A stretch of 55,229 bases of DNA. Origin: an uncultured bacterium (GTDB lineage Bacteria > Verrucomicrobiota > Verrucomicrobiia > CAIQCK01). Position 1 is the stretch's first letter; each line of letters begins with the position of its first letter. The stretch lies in the NCBI GenBank assembly GCA_903870275.1, contig CAIQCK010000024.1:1-55229 (forward strand), in the 5' to 3' direction. The notes beneath the pieces were generated by a model. The model ran no database searches and was not told the DNA's origin. It saw nothing but the letters and a program-made list of their open reading frames with translations. Positions 8,022 to 15,169 of the stretch are shown piece after piece. The translations under genes and the position numbers were made by a program.

Positions 8022-9049
8022 ATCGACAACGCTTCGACGCCATCACGACCGCCTATCCCCGGCTCCGCATCGCCATCGTCGGCGACTTCTGCCTCGACCG
8101 CTATCTGGAAATTGACCCGGCGCGGCAGGAGACGTCGCTCGAAACCGGCCTGCCCGTCCACAATGTCGTCAACGTCCGCAGCCAGCCCGGCGCGGCGGGC
8201 ACGATCCTCAACAATCTGGTCGCGCTCGGCATCGGGGAGATTTTCCCCGTCGGTTTCGCCGGCGCCGACGGCGAAGGCTTCGAGTTGCGCCGCGCGCTGC
8301 AAGCGAAGGCCGGCGTGAAGCTCGATCATTTTCTGCAGACCGCCGAGCGCCGCACGTTCACCTACTGCAAGCCGCTCGTGCTCGAACCCGGCCAGCCGCC
8401 GGTGGAGTTGAACCGGCTCGACAGCAAGAACTGGACGCCCACGCCGAGCGGCGTTCAGGACCAACTCATCCGGTCGGTCCGCGACCTCGCCGAGAACGCG
8501 AACGCCATCATTCTCATGGATCAGGTGGACGTTGCGGAAACCGGCGTCGTCACCACCGCGCTCTTGAAGGCCATCGCCGACATCGCCGCGAAGCGACCCG
8601 ACCTGCTCGTCATCGCCGACAGCCGGCGCGGATTGAAAGGCTACCCGTCCGTCACTTTTAAGATGAACGCCGCCGAACTGAGCGCGCTGACCGGCGCGGC
8701 GGACAAGCTGACGCTCGAGGAAATCGAACTGCTGTCCGCCTCGCTCGCGCGGCGGCAGGACCGCCATGTTTTCGTGACGCTCGCCGAGCGCGGCCTGCTG
8801 GGCGCGTCGCAGCGCGGCCAGGTGGAACACGTGCCGGCGCTGCCGTTGCGCGGGCCGATTGACATCGTCGGCGCCGGGGATTCCGTCACCGCCAACCTCG
8901 CGTGCGCGCTGGCGGCCGGCGCGAGTCTGCGCGAGTCGCTCACAATCGCCGCCATCGCCTCGTCCATCGTCATTCACCAGCTCGGCACCACGGGCGTCGC
9001 CACCGTCGGCGAGATTCGCGACTTCGTGCCGGGCGCGGCCCGTGCGTAG
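8018..9049 (+). CDS. PfkB/RfaE-like carbohydrate kinase
   Basis: 343 residues. The PfkB pattern is present: an N-terminal IAIVGDFCLDRYLEID strand, the SQPGAAGTILNNLVALG region that replaces the usual GGA-N-A substrate-binding block, and the C-terminal anion-hole signature DIVGAGDSVTANLACAL with catalytic Asp. The layout resembles the kinase domain of RfaE/HldE, which phosphorylates heptose-7-phosphate, but the substrate cannot be told from sequence. The start is set by the ATGA overlap with the preceding gene. It is the third gene of a coupled operon (HAD phosphatase, unknown protein, sugar kinase). Confidence 0.9.
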   Translation: MNRQRFDAITTAYPRLRIAIVGDFCLDRYLEIDPARQETSLETGLPVHNVVNVRSQPGAAGTILNNLVALGIGEIFPVGFAGADGEGFELRRALQAKAGVKLDHFLQTAERRTFTYCKPLVLEPGQPPVELNRLDSKNWTPTPSGVQDQLIRSVRDLAENANAIILMDQVDVAETGVVTTALLKAIADIAAKRPDLLVIADSRRGLKGYPSVTFKMNAAELSALTGAADKLTLEEIELLSASLARRQDRHVFVTLAERGLLGASQRGQVEHVPALPLRGPIDIVGAGDSVTANLACALAAGASLRESLTIAAIASSIVIHQLGTTGVATVGEIRDFVPGAARA

Positions 9050-9124
9050 CGCGCCGCCGGTGGCGGTGATTTGAAGTTGTGCCGGGGTTTGCCGGTCGAA
9101 CGTTTTGGAAAAAGGAGACGAGCC

Positions 9125-9328
9125 ATGGAATGCAAGAAACAGCGCAACGCCACGCGGTGCAATTGCAGCTACGCCGGCTGTCCCCGGCAGGGGACTTGCT
9201 GCGATTGCCTCAACTACCATCTCGGCATGCGACAGCTTCCGGCCTGCTGTTTTCCCTCCGCCGCGGAACGCACCTATGACCGCAGCTTCGAGCATTTTGC
9301 GCGGCTCGTGCAGACGGGCGCGGTTTAA
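9125..9328 (+). CDS. DUF6485-type cysteine-rich small protein
   Basis: 67 residues with eight cysteines (MECKK, RCNCSYAGC, GTCCDCLNYH, ACCFP). The spacing, with CC-x-C and a following NYH and PACCFP block, fits the small family named DUF6485 and suggests a bound metal such as zinc or an iron-sulfur centre. The ATG is preceded by a good AGGAG ribosome-binding site, which decides against two longer in-frame starts. Function is unknown. It lies just before the DUF3267 gene (6 bases apart), and the two may be expressed together. Confidence 0.8.
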   Translation: MECKKQRNATRCNCSYAGCPRQGTCCDCLNYHLGMRQLPACCFPSAAERTYDRSFEHFARLVQTGAV

Positions 9329-9334
9329 CCGGTC

Positions 9335-9982
9335 ATGCGAGTTCATTGGGGCGCCATTCCTGCGGCGGCGGATTTCCATCCGGAGGCGGACGGCTGGTCG
9401 CCGATCCGCGAGCCGTCGCCGGTGCTTATGCAGTTCATCGCCGTGCCTTTGGGCGTGATCGTGGCCGGCCTGATGGCCGGCGTTCTGTATTTCATCGCGC
9501 CACGCGGCATGTGCGGCAATGGAAACGGCGCGAGCCTTCAAAGCTCGGAGATCACCGTTGTATTCGGCAGCATGATGGCCGTTCTTGTCTTCTTCATTCC
9601 AGCGCATGAAATCATACACGCGCTGGTCCATCCAGCGCGCGGCCGCACGGACAAGACCGTCATCGGCATCTGGCTGAGCCGGTTGCTGTTTTACGCGCAC
9701 TACGAAGGTGTGCTCTCGCGGACACGGTTTCTGGCGGTGCTTGCCGCGCCGTTCGTCGTGCTGTCGCTCTGTCCCATCCCGCTGATCGTGCTGATGGATG
9801 TGTGGGGAAAGTGGGCGGCCGTCGAAATGAGCCTGACCGTGCTGGCATTGGTCAACGCGCTCGCCTCGGCCGGCGACGTGCTTGGCATGCTGCTGAGTGC
9901 ATGGCAAGTGCCCGCGGCCGCGGTCGTGCGCAACCGCGGCTGGCGCACTTATTGGAAACTGCCGGTGGATGGCTCGCGCTGA
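9335..9982 (+). CDS. DUF3267 putative membrane metalloprotease
   Basis: 215 residues with four to five hydrophobic segments. The segment FFIPAHEIIHALVHP contains a HExxH zinc-protease motif inside a membrane segment, as expected of the DUF3267 group of putative intramembrane metallopeptidases. A later Asp/Asn-bearing helix (about 165-185, LVNALASAGDVLGML) could give a third ligand, as NxxxSxxD does in related proteases. No substrate is known. It is convergent with the oxidoreductase gene, 9 bases away. Confidence 0.78.
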   Translation: MRVHWGAIPAAADFHPEADGWSPIREPSPVLMQFIAVPLGVIVAGLMAGVLYFIAPRGMCGNGNGASLQSSEITVVFGSMMAVLVFFIPAHEIIHALVHPARGRTDKTVIGIWLSRLLFYAHYEGVLSRTRFLAVLAAPFVVLSLCPIPLIVLMDVWGKWAAVEMSLTVLALVNALASAGDVLGMLLSAWQVPAAAVVRNRGWRTYWKLPVDGSR

Positions 9983-9991
9983 GCCGTCCGC

Positions 9992-11242
9992 CTACGCCTT
10001 CACGTCGCCGAGTTTGGGATCCAACCTCTTGTTCGACTTCATCACCTCGTCCCACGTCACCGTGCGGCCACCGTAGGCGGCCATGCGGCCCATGATGGCG
10101 ATGAGATTGCTCATCACGCTCACATCCACGGTCGTGTTGGAGGCGTCCTTCTTACCGACCAACTCGTGGAAACTCTTGATGTTGGTCTGCGCGCCTTCCT
10201 TGTAAATCGCGTTGGTCCGGCCGCCACGATAGAACGCGTCGCCGGCGCCGCGGATCATCACGCTGCCGCCGTATTCGGTCAGCAGCGCGCCTTTGGAGCC
10301 ATACATCTTGTTGATGATGCCGCCCGGCGCGTCGCAATCGAATTGCCGCGAGCAGAACGCGATGCCGACCTTGTTCGGATATTCGTAAGTGAGCTGGAAA
10401 TTGTCCCAGCAATCGCCCACGTCCACGCGGACCTTGCGCCCGCCGGTGCCGGTGCAACGCACGGGCGGCACGTGGTTCATCGCCCAGTTCATCACGTCAA
10501 GCGTATGGATGTTCTGCTCGACGATGATGTCGCCGGAGAGCGCGATGTCGAACGGCCAGTTGCGCAGCCGCGCCTCCGGGGTGTTACCGGCCGGCCCCTT
10601 CAAGCCGAGCCGGCCGCACTGGTAGCTCGACTCGCCAAACGCGATCTCGCCGATGGCGCCGGCATGCACGCGCTTCATCGCCTCGATGAAGAACTCGTTG
10701 GCGCGCGTCTGGAAATCCACGAGGAACACCTGCCCCTTCTTGGTCGCGAGATGGCCGCTCTCCTTGATGGACTTGGCGCCCGGCACGTCCACTGCGATGG
10801 GCTTGGCGAGATAAACGTTCAGGCCCGCTTCGACCGCCGCGTGCGCCTGTTCGGGATGGAAATATGGCGGGCTGATGATCGCCACCGCGTCGAGGCCGCC
10901 CTTGGCAATGAGCTTCTGGGCGCACTTCAGTCCCGTGAACGTCTGCTCCGGCTTCAACTGAAACTTCGCGGCGACGGTGTCCACGCGGTCCTGGAAGAAA
11001 TCCGCCGCGCCGACGATCTCGTAGCCGCCGTGTTCGGCGAACAGCCCGGCGATCCACGATCCGCGTCCGCCGCAGCCGATGAGGCCGAGGCGAATTTTGG
11101 CCCCAGCGTCGGCGCCGAGCACCGCGGGTGCGCCCAGGGCGGAGGCAGCCGCGAGGCCGAGGCCGGTTTGCTCAAGAAACCGGCGGCGCGTGATGGAAGT
11201 GGTGGACGGGCTTTCGATGGCGGATTCGAGAGAAGAGTTCAT
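9992..11242 (-). CDS. Tat-exported Gfo/Idh/MocA-family oxidoreductase
   Basis: 416 residues. The N-terminus shows a twin-arginine signal, ITRRRFLEQTGLGLAAASAL, ending near APAVLGA, so the folded enzyme with bound NAD(P) is exported. A Rossmann motif follows (IRLGLIGCGGRGSW), with further family blocks AIISPPYFHPEQAHAAVEAG and VYLAKPIAVDVPGAK (the EKP/AKP motif region). The C-terminal alpha/beta domain binds the sugar substrate. Exported members are abundant in Verrucomicrobia and Planctomycetes and are thought to oxidise or reduce sugars or inositols. The start at MNSSLESA was chosen for the Tat signal; an ATG 3 codons upstream is equally possible. Confidence 0.92.
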   Translation of the reverse strand: MNSSLESAIESPSTTSITRRRFLEQTGLGLAAASALGAPAVLGADAGAKIRLGLIGCGGRGSWIAGLFAEHGGYEIVGAADFFQDRVDTVAAKFQLKPEQTFTGLKCAQKLIAKGGLDAVAIISPPYFHPEQAHAAVEAGLNVYLAKPIAVDVPGAKSIKESGHLATKKGQVFLVDFQTRANEFFIEAMKRVHAGAIGEIAFGESSYQCGRLGLKGPAGNTPEARLRNWPFDIALSGDIIVEQNIHTLDVMNWAMNHVPPVRCTGTGGRKVRVDVGDCWDNFQLTYEYPNKVGIAFCSRQFDCDAPGGIINKMYGSKGALLTEYGGSVMIRGAGDAFYRGGRTNAIYKEGAQTNIKSFHELVGKKDASNTTVDVSVMSNLIAIMGRMAAYGGRTVTWDEVMKSNKRLDPKLGDVKA

Positions 11243-11451
11243 GGCCGGCATTCTAAGAACCGCCCGCTGTGAAGCAATCAGGAAATTACTGAAAAACCGG
11301 GCGCGCGCATCGGGCGGTATGGACGCCCGCTCCACCTCGTCCTTATGTGAGCGCAGCCAGCAAAGAGGCGATACCAATGATGAGTATGGCCATGCGGCTC
11401 CGCCGCGCCGGGTCCCGCCCAAGCCCTGCCAAAAATAATAGCAATTTTCTC

Positions 11452-11478
11452 TTGACAGGATCGTCAATTCTCTATACT
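11452..11478 (+). promoter_or_regulatory. Sigma-70-type promoter
   Basis: A perfect TTGACA (11452-11457) and a TATACT (11473-11478) with a 15-base spacer, or 16 if the -35 box is read one base earlier. The local sequence is AT-rich against GC-rich flanks. Transcription would start near 11485 and run into a structured GC-rich stretch, then, if not terminated, into the DUF4832 gene 600 bases later. The short spacer lowers confidence. Confidence 0.5.
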
Positions 11479-11593
11479 TTGTGCCCTGCAATGAAGCCAG
11501 CGGTCATGCAAGCAGAGGCCGTCCCGCCGGAACCCCCCAAGGGCAACCGGAGGCGACCCGCGGATTGCGCGGAAACGCCCCCAATGCCGTCCA

Positions 11594-11637
11594 GCCGCCA
11601 GACCTGGGTGGAGCGGATCGTGGCCGGGTCTGGCGGC
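11594..11637 (+). ncRNA. Strong stem-loop in a candidate structured RNA
   Basis: The arms GCCGCCAGACC (11594-11604) and GGTCTGGCGGC (11627-11637) are perfectly complementary over 11 bases around a 22-base loop. Neighbouring weaker hairpins are CCGCG/CGCGG (about 11559-11573) and GGCG-AAAC-CGCC (11664-11675), the latter enclosed by GTCGG (11652-11656) and CCGAC (11678-11682). With the promoter just upstream, this may be a small structured RNA or a long leader. I do not recognise a known RNA family. GC-rich DNA readily forms chance hairpins, so this is tentative. Confidence 0.3.
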
Positions 11638-12074
11638 CACGCCGCATCCAGGTCGGCGAAAGTGGCGAAACCGCCCCCCGACGCGGGCGGCGGCGGCCAG
11701 TGGCGGAACGATCATTTTCCCCCTCAACCATATAAGTTTGTTTTTCAAAACGAACCCATATGATGGCCCCGGTCAAAACTGAAAACATCGTTTTCCCTAG
11801 GAAAAATGATAATCGATGTCCAAGGGAGGGCAAATCAAAAACGTTTTTTTACCAAACGAACCCAAATGATTTAGCCCCGCCCATCGGTGTTTCACCGGTT
11901 GCTACAATGTCGAAGGATCGCGCATTTCCAACCGCATGTTCAAGCCGCCACCGCCCGGTCAGCGCCCTGCTTGTGGTTGCGGCTCCGCCGCGCTGGATTC
12001 ATCGTTTGTTGAGGCGGCCGGTGTGGATGAATTGCGTGGCTTCGGCTTCCGTTCCGTGGCAGAAACAATTCCGT

Positions 12075-13883
12075 ATGAAGCCACTGTCACTGGTGCTGTT
12101 TCTGGTTGCCTCTGTCTGCTGCGGGGCGTTCGGCGCGGAGGAGCGCGCGACGGTCCGGCCCGCGGACAACGACGCGGCGCTGGATAATCCCGGCATGGGC
12201 TGGGTGTTTCATTTTTACGACAACCACGTAAAAAACTACGGCTCGCAGCTCGCGCCGTCGGACACGGTGGACGATTTCCCCGGCCTCACCGTCGTCTATC
12301 TGCGCCTGCCGTGGTCGCTCGTCGAGCCGGAGGAAGGCCGCTTCAACTGGTCGGTGGTGGACACGCCGGCGCAGCGCTGGATCGCGCGCGGCAAACAGGT
12401 CGCCTTCCGGTTCACGTGCTGCGAGTCGTTCATGCGTTACGCGACGCCGGAGTGGGTGGCGAAGGCCGGCGCGAAAGGCCACAACTTCAAACCCGGCAAA
12501 GGCGCGACCGACGACGGGCCGTTCTGGGAGCCGGACTACGACGACCCGGTGTTTCTGGAAAAGCTCGACCATTTTCTCGCCGCCGCCGCGGCGCGCTATG
12601 ACGGCAACCCGGAGGTGGCGTTTGTGGATGTCGGTTCGTTCGGCGTCTGGGGTGAGGGCCACACGCATTCCAGTTCGAAGCTGCCGTTCTCGGCGGCGAC
12701 GGTGCGGCGGCACGTGGACCTTTATTGCAAACATTTTAAACGCACGCTGCTCGCCGCCAACGACGACCTCGCCAACCAGGGCCGCGGTCAGGAGGCGATT
12801 GATGATGCGCGCGCGCACGGCCTGACGCTGCGCGACGACAGCATCCTCGTGCAGGGCGGCAAGCACGCGTATTTCAGCGCGGCGATGGCGCAGGCGTTCT
12901 GGCCGGCGACGCCGGTGATTTTGGAATCCGAGCACTACGGCGGTTCGCGCGACCGCGGCCACTGGAAGGACGGCAGCCTTTACCTGCAAGCGGTGGAGGA
13001 TTATCACGCCAGCTACGTTTCGATTCACTGGTGGCCGCGCGAGTTTCTCGCCGGGAACCGCGAGCTGGTCGCGCGCATCAACCGCCGGCTCGGCTACCGG
13101 CTCCAACTCGCGGAGGCGTCGTGGCCGCGGCAATTGCAGGTCGAGTCGCGGTTTCGTTTCAGCGCGCGCTGGCGCAACGCCGGCGTCGCTCCATGCTACG
13201 GCGGCGGCTGGCCGGCGCTGACGTTGAAGGACGCGAAAGGCGGCATTGCCGGCGTGTTTGTGGACGGGAAGTTCGACGCACGCGCGTTGCCGGTCGGCGC
13301 ACCGGACAAAGTTGAAGCGCACGCGGAGGAGGCGGAATTCACACTACCGTTCAACCTGCGGGCCGGCCCATACGACGTGTTCATCTCGGTCGGCACGCGG
13401 ACCGGCACGCCGAAGATCGCACTGCCGCTGCCCGACGGCGACGGAGCGCGGCGCTACCGGCTCGGCGCGCTGCAAGTGACGGGAGACTACGCGGTGCGCG
13501 TGCAACCGTTGCAGTCACGCGGCGACAAGTGGCTGTTGCCGGTGACCTGGAGCATCCACCGGCCGTTGCCCGACGGCGTGACGCCGTTCTTTCACTTCGA
13601 CAGCGACGGCAAGATCGCGTTCACGGCGTGGCACGATCCGGGCGCGCGGCTCGCGGCGCTGGCGCAGCCGGGCGAGGTCGAAGCCGGTTGTTTGTTCGCG
13701 CCGCCGGAATCGGGGCGCGGCAAGAGTTTCACGGTGCGCGCCGGGTTGTGGCTGCCGCAACAGATCGGCCGGCCGAACGAGCGACTGCTGCCCGACGACG
13801 ATGAGGGCGATCACCGTGTCACGCTCGGCCAGTTGCGCGTTGGCGCGGATGGAACGGTGACGTTTGAAGCCGACAAAAAATAA
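12075..13883 (+). CDS. Secreted DUF4832-type glycoside-hydrolase-like protein
   Basis: 602 residues with a signal peptide (MKPLSLVLFLVASVCCGAFG). The mature protein begins with an ADNDAALDNPGMGW block typical of DUF4832/DUF4874-related proteins. It then looks like a TIM barrel: LTVVYLRLPWSLVEPEEGRF (Glu after a beta strand, as in clan GH-A), VAFRFTC, and VDVGSFGVWGEGHTHSSS with a Glu that could be the acid/base. The C-terminal 230 residues are beta-rich (RFRFSARWRNAGVAPCYG). The start was chosen for the signal peptide; the open frame extends 105 codons upstream without coding character. The substrate is unknown, probably a polysaccharide or glycoside. Confidence 0.82.
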   Translation: MKPLSLVLFLVASVCCGAFGAEERATVRPADNDAALDNPGMGWVFHFYDNHVKNYGSQLAPSDTVDDFPGLTVVYLRLPWSLVEPEEGRFNWSVVDTPAQRWIARGKQVAFRFTCCESFMRYATPEWVAKAGAKGHNFKPGKGATDDGPFWEPDYDDPVFLEKLDHFLAAAAARYDGNPEVAFVDVGSFGVWGEGHTHSSSKLPFSAATVRRHVDLYCKHFKRTLLAANDDLANQGRGQEAIDDARAHGLTLRDDSILVQGGKHAYFSAAMAQAFWPATPVILESEHYGGSRDRGHWKDGSLYLQAVEDYHASYVSIHWWPREFLAGNRELVARINRRLGYRLQLAEASWPRQLQVESRFRFSARWRNAGVAPCYGGGWPALTLKDAKGGIAGVFVDGKFDARALPVGAPDKVEAHAEEAEFTLPFNLRAGPYDVFISVGTRTGTPKIALPLPDGDGARRYRLGALQVTGDYAVRVQPLQSRGDKWLLPVTWSIHRPLPDGVTPFFHFDSDGKIAFTAWHDPGARLAALAQPGEVEAGCLFAPPESGRGKSFTVRAGLWLPQQIGRPNERLLPDDDEGDHRVTLGQLRVGADGTVTFEADKK

Positions 13884-13904
13884 GGAAGCACCCTCACCGC
13901 CCGG

Positions 13905-15020
13905 CTATGGTACCGGGCGTTCGGTGGGCAACTTCAGGGGGATGTGCACGTTGAACGAATGGGAGTAATGGACTGAGTCGTCCGCGGCGCAGAAGAGAAT
14001 CGCGGGGAGGCCATGGTCCAGCCATACCTGCGGGCGTTCCAACTGCGCCAGCGTCTCATGCCAGCCGTCCTCCCACATGACTTCCGGCGTTGTGATGAAG
14101 GGGTGTTTTGCCAGCGTCCACTGCAAGCCGTCGGGCGACTCGAAGAGGACAAGCGATTTTCCTTTGCCGCCCTGGTCGGTGTAGTAGCCGCCCTGATCCT
14201 TGATGATCGCCCTGCATTGCCGGCCATCGCTCCAGATGAACGGGTCTTCGGCGGCGAAGTGTACGCCGGCCTTGTGGAACACCAGCGCCGACATTTTTTC
14301 AAACGGCCCGGTCGGGCTCTGGCTGGTCGCCGCCACGAGCACGACCGGCCCGCCAAAAGGCATCGCCCCATGGTCGCCCACCGCCTTGTATACCATCACG
14401 AAACCGCCCCCTGGCCGCGCGGTGACGGTAGGGTCGGTGCAACACAGCGCGTCAAAAAAACCCGGCGTCGGCGCAATCAGCGGCTGGCCCAAGCGCTGCC
14501 ACGGTCCGTCGGGGTGGTCGGCCACCGCGACGCCAATGCGCTGATTGTTGCGCTGAATCCAACGCCGCGTCTTCATCACGGCGGGGTCGGGCGCGTCGCC
14601 CATGGCGCGATCCGCGGTGTTGCCCATGTAATAGAGGTAATACTTGGAGCCGAATCGCATCACCGTGGGATCGTGCGTGCAGAGGCCGTCCCAAAACTCC
14701 TTGCCGCGCGCCGGCAGAGCCACGTCCTTGTGCCGATACGGGCCGAGGGGATGCTCGCTCACCGCATGGGCGATTTCCGAATGGGAAACCCACGCATAGA
14801 AACCCAGCCGCCGCGGCCACCGCGAGTAAAACAGATGGCACCGCCCCGCGTCGTCGCGCACCATCGAGCCGCACCAGATGTAATAATCCGGATCACTGAA
14901 TCTCGCCGACAGAGGCACCGGTTGAATCCATGCGCGCAGGTCCAGGTCGGGCAATTCGGCGGCACGCAACGTAGCCGACGGCACCAGCAGCAGGGCGGCG
15001 AGGATGAAGATGAATTTCAT
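13905..15020 (-). CDS. Secreted GH43-like five-bladed propeller protein
   Basis: 371 residues with a signal peptide (MKFIFILAALLLVPSATLRA). The rest shows repeated propeller blades with motifs seen in GH43 and related glycosidases: FSDPDYYIWCGSMV near the N-terminus (first acidic site), THDPTVMRFGSKYYLYYMG, CCTDPTVTARPGGGFVMVY and AEDPFIWSDG. Such enzymes cleave arabinosides or xylosides or act as phosphorylases. Which catalytic acids are kept cannot be fixed by eye, so a non-catalytic carbohydrate-binding role remains possible. It converges with the DUF4832 gene. A perfect 12-base palindrome lies 40 bases upstream of the start codon. Confidence 0.84.
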   Translation of the reverse strand: MKFIFILAALLLVPSATLRAAELPDLDLRAWIQPVPLSARFSDPDYYIWCGSMVRDDAGRCHLFYSRWPRRLGFYAWVSHSEIAHAVSEHPLGPYRHKDVALPARGKEFWDGLCTHDPTVMRFGSKYYLYYMGNTADRAMGDAPDPAVMKTRRWIQRNNQRIGVAVADHPDGPWQRLGQPLIAPTPGFFDALCCTDPTVTARPGGGFVMVYKAVGDHGAMPFGGPVVLVAATSQSPTGPFEKMSALVFHKAGVHFAAEDPFIWSDGRQCRAIIKDQGGYYTDQGGKGKSLVLFESPDGLQWTLAKHPFITTPEVMWEDGWHETLAQLERPQVWLDHGLPAILFCAADDSVHYSHSFNVHIPLKLPTERPVP

Positions 15021-15059
15021 GGCCCGGAAAAGCATGCATAAATACACTCGAAACAAATA

Positions 15060-15071
15060 CTACGATCGTAG
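15060..15071. promoter_or_regulatory. Perfect 12-base palindrome, possible operator
   Basis: CTACGATCGTAG reads the same on both strands and lies 40 bases upstream of the GH43-like start codon, roughly where the -35 box of its promoter would be if the AT-rich TATTTA further in is the -10. A short central-CG palindrome in this place is typical of a dimeric repressor site (for example the LacI family), but no regulator gene is adjacent. Confidence 0.35.
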
Positions 15072-15169
15072 CATGGCCCAATTCGAGCGTTCTTATTTAG
15101 CAAGCCACAAGAACAGAAGAAACCACTGTTTACAAATAGCGAGTATTAAGTCAGATTCGATTGTCTCAA

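Larger units (their letters stand above)
11243..12074. other. Long intergenic region with promoter, hairpins and short repeats
   Basis: About 830 bases between the divergent oxidoreductase and DUF4832 genes. It holds a sigma-70-like promoter (11452-11478), a GC-rich stretch with several strong stem-loops (11494-11710), and two copies of the 10-mer AACGAACCCA each followed by a near-identical ATGAT (11749-11763 and 11855-11869). A plus-strand reading frame runs from 11491 to 11763, but its Pro/Arg/Gly-rich product matches nothing recognisable and no ribosome-binding site precedes it. Confidence 0.6.

Noticed and set aside
7958..9907. Long minus-strand open frame (649 codons)
   Set aside because: Antisense to the PfkB kinase, DUF6485 and DUF3267 genes; composition is Arg/His/Ala-rich without motifs.
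11491..11763. 90-codon plus-strand frame after the 11452 promoter
   Set aside because: No ribosome-binding site, Pro/Gly/Arg-rich product and no known motif; the structured RNA idea explains the region as well. Kept as a note only.
13898..13919. Hairpin CGCCCGG/CCGGGCG between the two converging carbohydrate genes
   Set aside because: Could be a terminator but has no T-run on either strand, and it overlaps the GH43-like stop codon.
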